The notes beneath the pieces were generated by a model that worked only from the letters and a program-made list of their open reading frames with translations, had not been told where the DNA came from and did no database searches. Source: a virus. Taken from it: a stretch of 35,735 bases of DNA. Made by a program: the position numbers and the translations under genes. The stretch is taken from positions 1 through 35,735 of the IMG/VR virus record IMGVR_UViG_3300006916_004440. One strand, written 5' to 3'. Numbering within the stretch: the first letter of the stretch is position 1; each line of letters starts with the position of its first letter. Shown in pieces: positions 25,036 through 32,830 of the stretch.

Positions 25036-25356
25036 ATGGCAGTAACTATTGACCCACGACCAACCTACTTTGGTGACCGAATAATTGTAACAGGCAGTTA
25101 CACAGCAGCAGCAGCAGTATCAATTAACCTTTCAAGCCTCATGGCTACTATTGATGCTGTTATTGTAAACCCCGCAACTGTTTCACTTACCAATGTCTCG
25201 ATTACTGACGACGGCGATAACAACGATACACTCGTAGGTGTATCTTTGGGAGATGTAGCAACTTTTTCAGATACTACAATCACCATCAATAAAGCAAGTG
25301 GAGCAGCAGGTAACACTGCTGCTGGAACATTCTTGGCAATTGGTCGTCGCTCTTGA
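25036..25356 (+). CDS. Small beta-rich virion protein, candidate decoration/spike
   Basis: The 106-residue protein starts at an ATG six bases after GGAGATGA. It is almost entirely alternating hydrophobic and polar beta strands (IDAVIVNPATVSLTNVSITD), with Asp/Asn/Gly turns and no cysteines. It resembles the 24234 product in style but not in obvious sequence. The start context ATATGGCA matches the capsid gene. I infer a surface or decoration protein; an alternative is a head-tail interface part. Confidence 0.75.
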   Translation: MAVTIDPRPTYFGDRIIVTGSYTAAAAVSINLSSLMATIDAVIVNPATVSLTNVSITDDGDNNDTLVGVSLGDVATFSDTTITINKASGAAGNTAAGTFLAIGRRS

Positions 25357-25367
25357 GGTGACGGCAA

Positions 25368-25541
25368 ATGGCGAAAACAGTATCAATTCTTGGGCCTTTT
25401 CCGCCAAAGGATTTGCAAGATGATACACAAAAGACTGCAATAGAGACAGCAATTAGCGATGCTATTGCTTCTAACACCTGTGTATCATGTGACCCTCATC
25501 TTGTTCTTGGTAACATTTACATATTTGTCACTACCAGTTGA
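25368..25541 (+). CDS. 57-aa small protein
   Basis: This short gene starts at ATG 25368, seven bases after a strong GAGGTGAC, and fills the otherwise empty space before the zinc-ribbon gene. The product begins MAKTVSILGPFPPKDLQDDT, continues with a helix (KTAIETAISDAIASN), has a CVSC pair at residues 38-41 and ends in a hydrophobic strand (HLVLGNIYIFVTTS). No family is recognised. The ribosome site and exact fit between neighbours make it credible despite its size. Confidence 0.7.
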   Translation: MAKTVSILGPFPPKDLQDDTQKTAIETAISDAIASNTCVSCDPHLVLGNIYIFVTTS

Positions 25542-25556
25542 GCGTGAGGAGTATGT

Positions 25557-25856
25557 ATGTCGTTGAAGGAACAAGAGATTGACCTTTCAGACATCGAGCG
25601 TTTACAGAAGCAAGGCATTCGTTCTGACGCTCAGACACTTCTTGGTAAGGTCATTGACGAAGAAAACCCACTGAGGGGCATTACTTCGCAACAACGTAAG
25701 CGTAACCTTGAGGCCAGCGACGTTCTCAACATTGGTTCAGGCACTCGATGCCAACACTGTGGTATGCTTCACTTCCTATGGCGAGAAACATGTGGTGCTT
25801 GTAACAAGCCTATGGAATACAATCTTGCTTCCATTGATGAGGAGGCAAGAGCATGA
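25557..25856 (+). CDS. Small zinc-ribbon protein
   Basis: The 99-residue protein has a helical charged N-terminal half and a C-terminal zinc ribbon, CQHCGM...CGACNK, with cysteines at 65, 68, 79 and 82. TGAGGAGT precedes the ATG by four bases; an ATG four bases earlier is out of frame. It overlaps a 37-residue gene as ATGA. The position among neck genes suggests a structural adaptor stabilised by zinc, but the family is not recognised. Confidence 0.8.
   Translation: MSLKEQEIDLSDIERLQKQGIRSDAQTLLGKVIDEENPLRGITSQQRKRNLEASDVLNIGSGTRCQHCGMLHFLWRETCGACNKPMEYNLASIDEEARA
25839..25845 (+). promoter_or_regulatory. Strong ribosome site for the 37-aa gene
   Basis: GAGGAGG ends seven bases before ATG 25853, inside the end of the zinc-ribbon gene. 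It is one of the strongest Shine-Dalgarno matches in the window and is the main evidence that the very short downstream frame is translated. Confidence 0.65.
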
Positions 25857-25966
25857 CCCGTTGTAAACTCCTTGATGAATGGTTTGATGCTAAGTCGAAA
25901 GAAGTCGATGACGCTGAAGAGAAAACCAAGAAGTGCTTTGTAACGGGGGATAAAAAATGCCAATAG
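25853..25966 (+). CDS. 37-aa small acidic/basic peptide
   Basis: This tiny frame begins MTRCKLLDEWFDAKSKEVDD and ends KKCFVTGDKKCQ. It overlaps the previous stop as ATGA and the next gene by ten bases. The product is highly charged with three cysteines (4, 28 and 36), no membrane segment and no known family. It resembles the C-terminal parts of small phage proteins that once belonged to a longer polypeptide, but the strong GAGGAGG site suggests it is made. Confidence rests on the ribosome site and packing alone. Confidence 0.55.
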   Translation: MTRCKLLDEWFDAKSKEVDDAEEKTKKCFVTGDKKCQ

Positions 25967-27522
25967 TATTTAATCCCGGTGAGGCTGAAACACGACCACT
26001 TGACCCTTCGGCTATTGTCTATACTACTGCACAGAAGGTCGCTGATTTTCTTTCAATAGGCCCACAGGAAGCCGTTTTAGTCAGCGCTGACAGCACTACT
26101 ACTGCCGTTTTTGTTACTGGTGCTGACTACAGAACCATTGGCTTTGAGAAGGGCGATACCATTCTTATCTACTCAGATGCTGACCCACTTGGTATTGAGA
26201 GAGTCATTACAACAATAGACACAAGCGCAAGTGGTGTTCAACTCAACTTCTCCGACACAATCACTGCCTCTGATTATCAAGCGGCTGACAACACCTATGT
26301 TCAAAACACAGCATCGTTTACCAACGGTAAAACTCGTGGTATGAAGAAGTCAGTTGTAGAGGCTCGTATCAAAGAAGCACAGGACAAGATTGACAACCTT
26401 ACACACAACGCTTGGCGACCCTATCTCGTAAGTGCTGAATACATTAACTTTGACACATACAAGCCATACCGACGACGATACTATACAGATTATGTTGGGA
26501 CTGCACCACTCTTGTTTAGAAACGTCCAACAAATTCTTCGTCTTGAACTATGGCAGGGTGACGATTATCGAGAGATATGCAGCGCTGAGGCTCGTATTCA
26601 CATCCCTGATGACGTAAGAGCGCTATCAGGTGCTATTGTAGTATCATCAGGTAATGGCTCTGCTGCTGAACTGGAGATTGGAACAAGTAGCACTCAATGG
26701 CGTGCTGACTTTGACCCTGCTACCAGCGCACAAAACCTTGCTGACCTCATCAACAAAGAAGACAGAGTAAGCAAAACAGCGGTTGAATTTGCACCAGCAT
26801 ATCAACTGGAGGGTTCTTCAAGCAACATCAATGTCGATAACGAGTTCCTTGCTACAGCAAACGCTGATTATGGAACTGGTATTGTCAAAGTTACCAGTAT
26901 GCGTGCTGGTAAAGGTGGTGAGACATGCTCTATTGTTACCACTGATAGCAGTATTGAATTAAAACAAGTTTCAACACACACAACCACGTTTACAAGTTGG
27001 TTTTCGACAACGGTAACAGTAGCATCTACAGATGGGTTTACTCACGCAGGTGTAGTTACTGACGGGACTATAGTATTTCGTTACGGAGGAAAGACAGACA
27101 CTACGTTTACTCATGTGCATAACGTCGTAGGAAACTTTCATGACATAACAGGTGGTGCTACTCTGACGCAACACACCTTTAGCATTGATTTGCAAGGCGG
27201 TTCAAGCAGTGGAGACAATGCTCGTCTCAGAGACTGGTGGGCTGACTACGAGATGGGTATTATCTACTTCAACAACTCCTATCCTTTCTTTGAATGGAAT
27301 GCTATCAAGTGTTCTTACATCTATGGTGAACGATATTTGGAGAAAGCCATTGAAGAGGCTGCTACAAAGATGGTAGCCATTGACGTTCTGATGTCAGATG
27401 ACCGAAGTGTCTTGATTCCTGAAGGCACTCAGAACGTCGATTTGACTGCAAAGATTCAGTTGCTACGGGCTGAAGTAGACAGTATCTTGGCACGTTACGT
27501 TGAGATTATCGTATTTGAGTGA
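25957..27522 (+). CDS. Probable head-tail connector/adaptor with inserted beta domains
   Basis: The 521-residue protein has a split adaptor-like helical core. Residues about 125-165 (KKSVVEARIKEAQDKIDNLT) and 450-515 (EKAIEEAATKMVAIDVLMSD then an AKIQLLRAEVDSILARY helix) resemble the helices of gp6/gp15-type adaptors that dock under the portal. Between and before them are large beta-rich parts. One is a module at about 66-103 with GDTILIYSDADP and a following ERVITTI strand. Residues about 215-430 look like extra beta domains. The family's simple members are only 100-200 residues. The ATG follows CGGGGGAT. The place before the small neck genes fits a connector; domain assignment is by eye. 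Confidence 0.7.
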   Translation: MPIVFNPGEAETRPLDPSAIVYTTAQKVADFLSIGPQEAVLVSADSTTTAVFVTGADYRTIGFEKGDTILIYSDADPLGIERVITTIDTSASGVQLNFSDTITASDYQAADNTYVQNTASFTNGKTRGMKKSVVEARIKEAQDKIDNLTHNAWRPYLVSAEYINFDTYKPYRRRYYTDYVGTAPLLFRNVQQILRLELWQGDDYREICSAEARIHIPDDVRALSGAIVVSSGNGSAAELEIGTSSTQWRADFDPATSAQNLADLINKEDRVSKTAVEFAPAYQLEGSSSNINVDNEFLATANADYGTGIVKVTSMRAGKGGETCSIVTTDSSIELKQVSTHTTTFTSWFSTTVTVASTDGFTHAGVVTDGTIVFRYGGKTDTTFTHVHNVVGNFHDITGGATLTQHTFSIDLQGGSSSGDNARLRDWWADYEMGIIYFNNSYPFFEWNAIKCSYIYGERYLEKAIEEAATKMVAIDVLMSDDRSVLIPEGTQNVDLTAKIQLLRAEVDSILARYVEIIVFE

Positions 27523-27526
27523 TAAC

Positions 27527-27865
27527 ATGTCGAGGGAGCAAAAAGAGTTTTTGGATTTGCTAACGGAGGAGATGTCCGATGCAAAGTATCAGGAAGAGTT
27601 GCGTGCTCTCATCACTCAACGACCTCAAGTATACAGAGAGAAGGTAGAGGCTCAAGAATTAGGCATGAGCAGTATCAGAAAAACCGATGAAGGCTACAAG
27701 AAAGGTAGCCAGCCAGCGCCTCAAAACGAGGTTGATGCTGCTTTAGAAAGGGCTGACAAGCGTATGCTTCGTGAGTCACCGATGTTGATTGAGCGAAAGT
27801 TGGTATTCAAAAGCGGTATGTTGTTGCCTAACAAAGCAGCATACATGAAGGAAAAGGCGGAGTGA
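27527..27865 (+). CDS. Small neck-region hypothetical protein
   Basis: I choose ATG 27527, four bases after the previous stop and close to GAGTGAT; a TTG nine codons upstream would overlap the preceding gene. The 112-residue product is helical and highly charged (SREQKEFLDLLTEEMSDAKY), with a basic C-terminus (MLIERKLVFKSGMLLPNKAA). No family is recognised. It lies between the connector and a tail-completion-like gene, so a head-completion or assembly role is inferred. Confidence 0.75.
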   Translation: MSREQKEFLDLLTEEMSDAKYQEELRALITQRPQVYREKVEAQELGMSSIRKTDEGYKKGSQPAPQNEVDAALERADKRMLRESPMLIERKLVFKSGMLLPNKAAYMKEKAE

Positions 27866-27869
27866 TAAC

Positions 27870-28316
27870 ATGGTTGCGACGTTTACTGAATCTCTTGATA
27901 TGGTCATCAATACACTGAATGACTGGAATCGTGCTAACACTGGTAACATCAAGCCAATCATAGCCGATATTGCTACGCTCGGTGCTGAGCGTGGTAAGAG
28001 GATTGACCTGTCACGTCACGATTATATTCTGTGCTACGAAACCGCACACAACGAAGAAGCACCTGAACTGCTCTATGATTTTGTCACCACTCGTCTCAAC
28101 ATTACTGTTGATGCTCGCACAGCAAAGGGGCGTAAGCATCTACAATTGATGGAAAACGAGATACGAAGATTGATTCACGCAGTAAGAAAAGGGGACGGTG
28201 TAAACTTTGACCGCATGGTTTACAAGACCCGAACCGACTTATCTGATAGGTCGAAAGTCTTATTCCGAATGACCTTTCAGATAGAAGTAGTTATCTTTGC
28301 GGAGTTAGTGCCTTGA
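27870..28316 (+). CDS. Probable tail-completion/neck protein
   Basis: The 148-residue protein has an N-terminal helix (TESLDMVINTLNDWNRANTG), a strand pair around HDYILCYETA, and a TTRLNITVDART strand. A long helix (LQLMENEIRRLIHAVRKG) follows, and then the final strands VLFRMTFQIEVVIFAEL. This alpha/beta order is what I expect of tail-terminator or completion proteins that cap the tail tube and join it to the head. GGAGTGAT precedes the ATG. Its place immediately before the tail tube gene supports this. Sequence identity to a named family is not evident by eye. Confidence 0.65.
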   Translation: MVATFTESLDMVINTLNDWNRANTGNIKPIIADIATLGAERGKRIDLSRHDYILCYETAHNEEAPELLYDFVTTRLNITVDARTAKGRKHLQLMENEIRRLIHAVRKGDGVNFDRMVYKTRTDLSDRSKVLFRMTFQIEVVIFAELVP

Positions 28317-28327
28317 GTTGAGCCGCC

Positions 28328-30337
28328 ATGCCATCGACAGTATACAAAGGAGATTTAACCGAAGTTTCATTCGGTCACGAGACAGCGTTGGAATTAAAAC
28401 ATAACTTTGCTGGGTCATTTTTATTCAAGCATGTGTCTACAGATAGCAACGCAAACACCAGTGTCATTGGGTTTGAAGGCGGTGCTTCGACGTTGCCTTG
28501 TCAAGCGGGACTTTTGCGATACCCAGTCGGTATGCTTGTTGGGTGCAAGATTTCAATTGTCGGTATTACAAACTTTACAGCCGATGATTCTCATAATACT
28601 GGTCGCACTTACACTATTTTGGAGCACAAAAACCACAGTTCCAACGGAACTCAACTAACTGTTACCCCTGCTTTGAAAACAGGAATCGTTAGTTCAAGCA
28701 CAAACGATGTGCTCATCATCAACTCTTTTGGCGCACCAACTTTTGATGCAAACATGACTGGATGGGACATCACAGCGGCCTCCAGCAGTGAGCGTGTGCT
28801 TACTGACCAGTTCCTCGGCCTTGCTGCCGCTGTAACGCTACCTGAAACAAAGGTAGACCTCAAGCGATACCACATTGTTGGTCTTGGTCGTGACACGGCC
28901 ATACAAGTGCCGGGTCGTTTCTTGAATGAAGGCGGGTCATTTGAAGTCAATCTACACAATCCACGATGGTTGTATTACTGCTTGGGTATGGAGTCTGTGT
29001 CATTCAGAGCGAATGGTGCTGCTGACACTCTGTACGATGCACTTATGTCCAATACTCGCACACTGGGCGCTGCTGTTGAAAAGGGTCAATCGCTCATTAC
29101 GGTAAGCGGAGCACTTGAGTTTACCAGTGCCGCAAATGGTGGCGCTGGTGCTTCGTCTGCCGCTGCTGGTGATTACATTCTTATCATTGACACAAATGTA
29201 GAGGACATTGTAACGCATCGTGAAGGCACGACTGCAACTGGTAGTGCTTTCGGAGCAGCGAACATCGAGGGTGATGATTTCTTTGACACCACTCAAAAGA
29301 ATGAGATTCGTAGAATTGCCGCTATCACTGGTAACAGTATTTTCCTTGATGACGGTCTTGGTTACTCTCACGCCGCAACCGCCGAAGTGCGTATTATTCG
29401 CTTTGACGGAGATGGCGGAGGAGCAACCAACACAGGCAGTCCTCATCGTGCATCAACAGGCGCTCTTACCTATCCTATCAGTCGATTGCTTTACTCTCGT
29501 GACTCTTTACCATCGTTTGCTATGGAAGTCAGCATTCGTCGTCGTGATGTCGAAGGCGCTGACGCTGACGTTACAGATGGCGGAGCAACAGACCCTAAAC
29601 AACTCACTCGTGTGTTCAAGGGATGCAAGGTCAAGGATTTCTCTATGACTGCTGATACTGACGCTGCTCTACGATTGAGCGTAAACTTTGATTCAGCCCA
29701 CTGCTACACAGATACTGGTCGTCTTGAAACCAGTGCTGTAGCCAATTATTCAAGTGGAACAAAAGGTGACCGATACAAGACGCATCGTATGTTTGAAGAA
29801 ACAGCAAGCACGCCTGTTCTACGAAAAGAGGCTGGTATCGAAGTAGGCACACAGAAGCCTTTCATGTTCTACAATGGAACAGTTGTTATTGCTGGAGTAA
29901 ACATCGGTCAAGTCGTTTCGTTTACCGTCACTGGTAACACTGGTGTGCAGCAATTCTACACCATCAACGGTGCTGCTACAAGCGACAGTGCTACTGACCA
30001 AGTTCCGTTTGGTGGCTCTCGTAACGCTTCTCTTGCTGTAGAGGGTAAGACCGAGTATAGCATGGACTGTGAAATCATCGTTGATGACCCTGTGATGTAT
30101 CACAAGGTTCGACGTGCTGTAGACCACCCATCTCAAGATGGTAACCTTATTCGTTTGTCATTCACAAAGCCCGGTTCAGCCACGCCTCGTGAGCAACTTG
30201 ACATCATATTGGATGACTTCTACATTACAGAAGCACCACTCCCAGTTCCTGAAGACAAGGGCGTTATCAAATCAGCCCTGAAGATTCAACCAAAGGCTTT
30301 GCGTGTCGTCTCACGAGACACCATGCTACATTCTTGA
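28328..30337 (+). CDS. Large tail tube protein
   Basis: The 669-residue protein is the best candidate for the major tail tube subunit: it follows the neck genes and precedes the chaperone pair and tape measure. Beta-rich segments include VFKGCKVKDFSMTADTDAAL and ALRLSVNFDSA, which resemble the inner strands of tube proteins, and a C-terminal part with IRLSFTKPGSATP. It is two to three times longer than common tube proteins. Inserted modules appear near residues 65-135 and 281-356; the second has GDYILIIDTN, NEIRRIAAITGN and FLDDGLGYSH. These probably project outward. The ATG has only a poor ribosome site, so coupling to the previous gene is likely. Confidence 0.75.
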   Translation: MPSTVYKGDLTEVSFGHETALELKHNFAGSFLFKHVSTDSNANTSVIGFEGGASTLPCQAGLLRYPVGMLVGCKISIVGITNFTADDSHNTGRTYTILEHKNHSSNGTQLTVTPALKTGIVSSSTNDVLIINSFGAPTFDANMTGWDITAASSSERVLTDQFLGLAAAVTLPETKVDLKRYHIVGLGRDTAIQVPGRFLNEGGSFEVNLHNPRWLYYCLGMESVSFRANGAADTLYDALMSNTRTLGAAVEKGQSLITVSGALEFTSAANGGAGASSAAAGDYILIIDTNVEDIVTHREGTTATGSAFGAANIEGDDFFDTTQKNEIRRIAAITGNSIFLDDGLGYSHAATAEVRIIRFDGDGGGATNTGSPHRASTGALTYPISRLLYSRDSLPSFAMEVSIRRRDVEGADADVTDGGATDPKQLTRVFKGCKVKDFSMTADTDAALRLSVNFDSAHCYTDTGRLETSAVANYSSGTKGDRYKTHRMFEETASTPVLRKEAGIEVGTQKPFMFYNGTVVIAGVNIGQVVSFTVTGNTGVQQFYTINGAATSDSATDQVPFGGSRNASLAVEGKTEYSMDCEIIVDDPVMYHKVRRAVDHPSQDGNLIRLSFTKPGSATPREQLDIILDDFYITEAPLPVPEDKGVIKSALKIQPKALRVVSRDTMLHS

Positions 30338-30347
30338 GGTGACTATC

Positions 30348-30893
30348 ATGCCAACACCATCAGAAAGAGCACACAAATACGGAAAACTATCTCACGCTGA
30401 ATATGCCAGTTGGTATGGTCAGCAGATAGGAGTAGTTTCAGGTGACTTAGTTGCTGCTGGTAAAAAGCGCACACTGGGGCTTATCGAAGATGCTGTTACC
30501 GCACTTTTACCTACAGTGGTCGAGGAAGAGGTCGCTGATGAGGTAACAGAAACAGTATATGAAGCAACATCAGATTTGGCTGCTCCTGAAGACATTGGTG
30601 ACAGCGAAGATTTTCCAACAGAACTGACGTATGACGCTATGACCGTCAAAGAACTTCAGGCACTATGCAAAGACCGTGGGCTACCTGTCTACGGCACAAA
30701 GGCTGAAATCGCTCTACGCTTGAAGCGTGACGATGAAGGCATATCCGAGTCCACGACTGAGACTGAAGCCCCCGAAGAATCGGCTGCTGATGTAGAGTCG
30801 GACACCCCCGCTGAAGAAGCGGCTGTGACCAATGGTGAGACAAATGACCAAAACAATAGTAGCGAACAAGAACCTCTTGATGAGACGGCATGA
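30348..30893 (+). CDS. SAP-domain protein upstream of tail chaperones
   Basis: ATG 30348 lies nine bases after TTGAGGTGA, so it is preferred to a GTG fifteen codons upstream inside the tube gene. The 181-residue protein has a helical N-terminus (PSERAHKYGKLSHAEYASWY), an acidic linker, and a SAP-type domain at about 100-130 (MTVKELQALCKDRGLPVYGT followed by KAEIALRLKRDD). It ends with a long acidic, Gln/Asn-rich tail. SAP domains usually bind DNA but in phage virion proteins can be simple docking modules. The last 50 bases overlap the next gene. Its function in tail assembly is unknown. Confidence 0.8.
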   Translation: MPTPSERAHKYGKLSHAEYASWYGQQIGVVSGDLVAAGKKRTLGLIEDAVTALLPTVVEEEVADEVTETVYEATSDLAAPEDIGDSEDFPTELTYDAMTVKELQALCKDRGLPVYGTKAEIALRLKRDDEGISESTTETEAPEESAADVESDTPAEEAAVTNGETNDQNNSSEQEPLDETA

Positions 30894-31221
30894 TGAACAG
30901 AAGCACGAGATTAGCGTAGACCCCGATGACCCCAACGTCATCATGGAGGTTTGGGTGCGTGATGTCTCTTTCTTTGATATTCAGAAAGCCGCACAAGAGA
31001 TGTTTAACATCGGTAAAGACGGTCAGATGTCTCTCAATCTTGAAGGGTATTACAAGTATGCTTTTACAAACTGGGTCGTGCGAACCAATCCAGTTATGTC
31101 AAGCGATGACTTGATGAAACTCAAAGGCCACATTGGTGAACAAATCTCGGCACTTCTACCGAGTCCTAACGAACTTGGTGAGATGATGTCAGGGGGGTTT
31201 ACGAAAGGCGGGAACGTGTGA
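30844..31221 (+). CDS. Probable tail assembly chaperone, first component
   Basis: I choose ATG 30844, preceded by GGTGAG at five bases; ATG 30832 and 30880 are alternatives in the same frame. The 125-residue product has a beta-like N-terminal part (HEISVDPDDPNVIMEVWVRD) and then helices (DIQKAAQEMFNIGKDGQ and SDDLMKLKGHIGEQI). In tailed phages, two overlapping small genes directly before the tape measure encode chaperones G and GT that bind it during tail assembly. This gene and the next fit that place, size and overlap. The frame after it is -1, the usual relation for the frameshift. A G6 run lies in the overlap. Confidence 0.7.
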   Translation: MTKTIVANKNLLMRRHDEQKHEISVDPDDPNVIMEVWVRDVSFFDIQKAAQEMFNIGKDGQMSLNLEGYYKYAFTNWVVRTNPVMSSDDLMKLKGHIGEQISALLPSPNELGEMMSGGFTKGGNV

Positions 31222-31496
31222 TTGAAGATTTTCTTCGTCGCAACACAATAACAACCCCTGCCGATTTAGAACTCTCACTTGAAATGCAAGCCTATATTGT
31301 AGCAAAACATTATTCAGTTTCGATTAAAGAGGTGCAAGAGATGACTCCACAGCAATTCTATCAGTCCTTTACATGGGCGATGGTTGCTCGTAGAGAAGAA
31401 GAAAAAACCAACAAGCGAAACAATCAATCTGCAAAGAGTGGTGGTCGAGAAACAGTATCTCTTGACTACGACTTCCTCAATAGGGAGGACTTCTGA
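31218..31496 (+). CDS. Probable tail assembly chaperone, second component
   Basis: The 92-residue frame starts at GTG overlapping the previous stop as GTGA and is in the -1 frame. It may be made as an extension of the first chaperone by frameshifting, from its own start, or both. The product is helical (DLELSLEMQAYIVAKHYSVS) and has a WAMVARREEEKTNK segment followed by a polar tail, as is common in the T part of G/GT pairs. The -1 frame is open from about base 31182. Its stop overlaps the tape measure start by one base. Confidence 0.7.
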   Translation: MIEDFLRRNTITTPADLELSLEMQAYIVAKHYSVSIKEVQEMTPQQFYQSFTWAMVARREEEKTNKRNNQSAKSGGRETVSLDYDFLNREDF

Positions 31497-32830
31497 TGGT
31501 AGCACTGGCTGGCTTAACTGTCGCTCTTGGTGGGCTGGCAACTGGTGCTGCTTCTGTATCAGGTATCTTTGGTGCTCTTGGTGGCATCTTTGGTGGAGCA
31601 ATTTCAGTAGTCAGTGGGCTATTTGGTGGGCTTGTATCGTTTGTCAAAGAAAAGTTTCAGAGTGTGAAAGATTTTTGGAATGAGAACATTATGCCCATTT
31701 GGGATGCGTTTTACGCTGTTGCTGAACCTATCATCACACTCATATCGACACTGGTAACAGAAAGTTTTGGTTTAGCATTCGATGGTTTAGGCATAGCATG
31801 GCAACTGTTAGTTGATTTACTAAGCGCTGCTTGGAACGTAACAGTTCAACCGCTTATCGACATTTTCACTGGCTTGTTCAACGCTGGTATGGCGCTGATA
31901 CAAGGAGACTGGGAAGGCGTTATGGATGCGATGGGTGGCGTATGGGATTCAGTCATCATGCCTATCATTCAACCGTTTGTTGATTTGTTCCAAGTTGGTA
32001 TGGCTATCGCCAAAGGTGACTGGGATGGAGTCATGAATGGTATGAAGAAAGTGTGGGACGGCACAATAGGTATTGTTGTTAATCCCCTCATTGACGCTCT
32101 TCTTGCTGGTCTAAGCGCTGTTGGTGATGCTTGGTCAGCAGTCTTTGGTGCTGCTAAGAATGTATGGACTTCTTACATTGTCAATCCTGTAATGGCTCTG
32201 TTCGGCCCACTTATCGACAGTATCAAATTTATTCTCGACAACTGGGATTTAGTCATGTTAGGGATGAAGATGGCTTACGAAAGATACTTGAAGCCAGTTT
32301 TTGATGCAATTTCATTTGCCGCTGAAATGGCTCTTAAGCCATTTAAACTTGCTTGGGATGCTATTAGTGACGCATTTACTTGGGCTTATGATAACGTCAT
32401 ATCTCCTGTTTTTGAATTGATACAAGGTGCAATTGAAGCAGTAATGGATAAGTTACAACCAGTTTTAGACGGAATACAAAAGGCGGCCGACTATGCTGGT
32501 GGAGTAATTGATGCGGGTAAAGGAGCAATAAGCAAGGTTGGAGGTTTTCTTGGTTTCTCTGAGGGTGGTGTAGCCAGTGGGCCTAACAGTGGTTACCCTG
32601 TAACTCTTCACGGCACAGAGGCAATTGTCCCGCTATCAGGTGGTCGTTCTATTCCTGTTGAAATTAACGGCGGTGGCGGTGGTGGAGGTAATACCTTCAA
32701 CATCAGCATCAATGCATCGGGTATGACGGACAGAACAGACAAGCGTGAGTTTGCAAGACAGATGAGCAACGCTATCCAACAAGAGATTGCTCGTGCCAGT
32801 GGTGGCTCTACAATGAGGTCAGGTAGATGA
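31496..32830 (+). CDS. Tape measure protein (short)
   Basis: The 444-residue protein follows AGGGAGG by seven bases. Residues 1-50 are hydrophobic and Gly/Ala-rich (LTVALGGLATGAASVSGIFG). The middle contains repeated helical units of about 40 residues centred on GDWEGVMDAM and GDWDGVMNGM, with regular Trp and Pro-Leu-Ile-Asp spacing. The C-terminus has the segment typical of many tape measures (GGVASGPNSGYPVTLHGTEA then IVPLSGG), followed by a Gly-rich linker. It sets tail length and may help DNA enter the cell. If the usual rule of about 1.5 angstroms per residue holds, the tail would be roughly 65 nm. Position after the chaperone pair supports the call. Confidence 0.9.
   Translation: MVALAGLTVALGGLATGAASVSGIFGALGGIFGGAISVVSGLFGGLVSFVKEKFQSVKDFWNENIMPIWDAFYAVAEPIITLISTLVTESFGLAFDGLGIAWQLLVDLLSAAWNVTVQPLIDIFTGLFNAGMALIQGDWEGVMDAMGGVWDSVIMPIIQPFVDLFQVGMAIAKGDWDGVMNGMKKVWDGTIGIVVNPLIDALLAGLSAVGDAWSAVFGAAKNVWTSYIVNPVMALFGPLIDSIKFILDNWDLVMLGMKMAYERYLKPVFDAISFAAEMALKPFKLAWDAISDAFTWAYDNVISPVFELIQGAIEAVMDKLQPVLDGIQKAADYAGGVIDAGKGAISKVGGFLGFSEGGVASGPNSGYPVTLHGTEAIVPLSGGRSIPVEINGGGGGGGNTFNISINASGMTDRTDKREFARQMSNAIQQEIARASGGSTMRSGR

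Noticed and set aside
27500-27526. TTG start for the small neck protein within the connector gene
   Set aside because: ATG 27527 just after the connector stop has suitable GAGTGAT spacing, while the TTG has no site.
30303-30347. GTG start for the SAP-domain protein inside the tail tube gene
   Set aside because: ATG 30348 follows a strong TTGAGGTGA site in the intergenic position, while the GTG lies in the tube coding region without a site.
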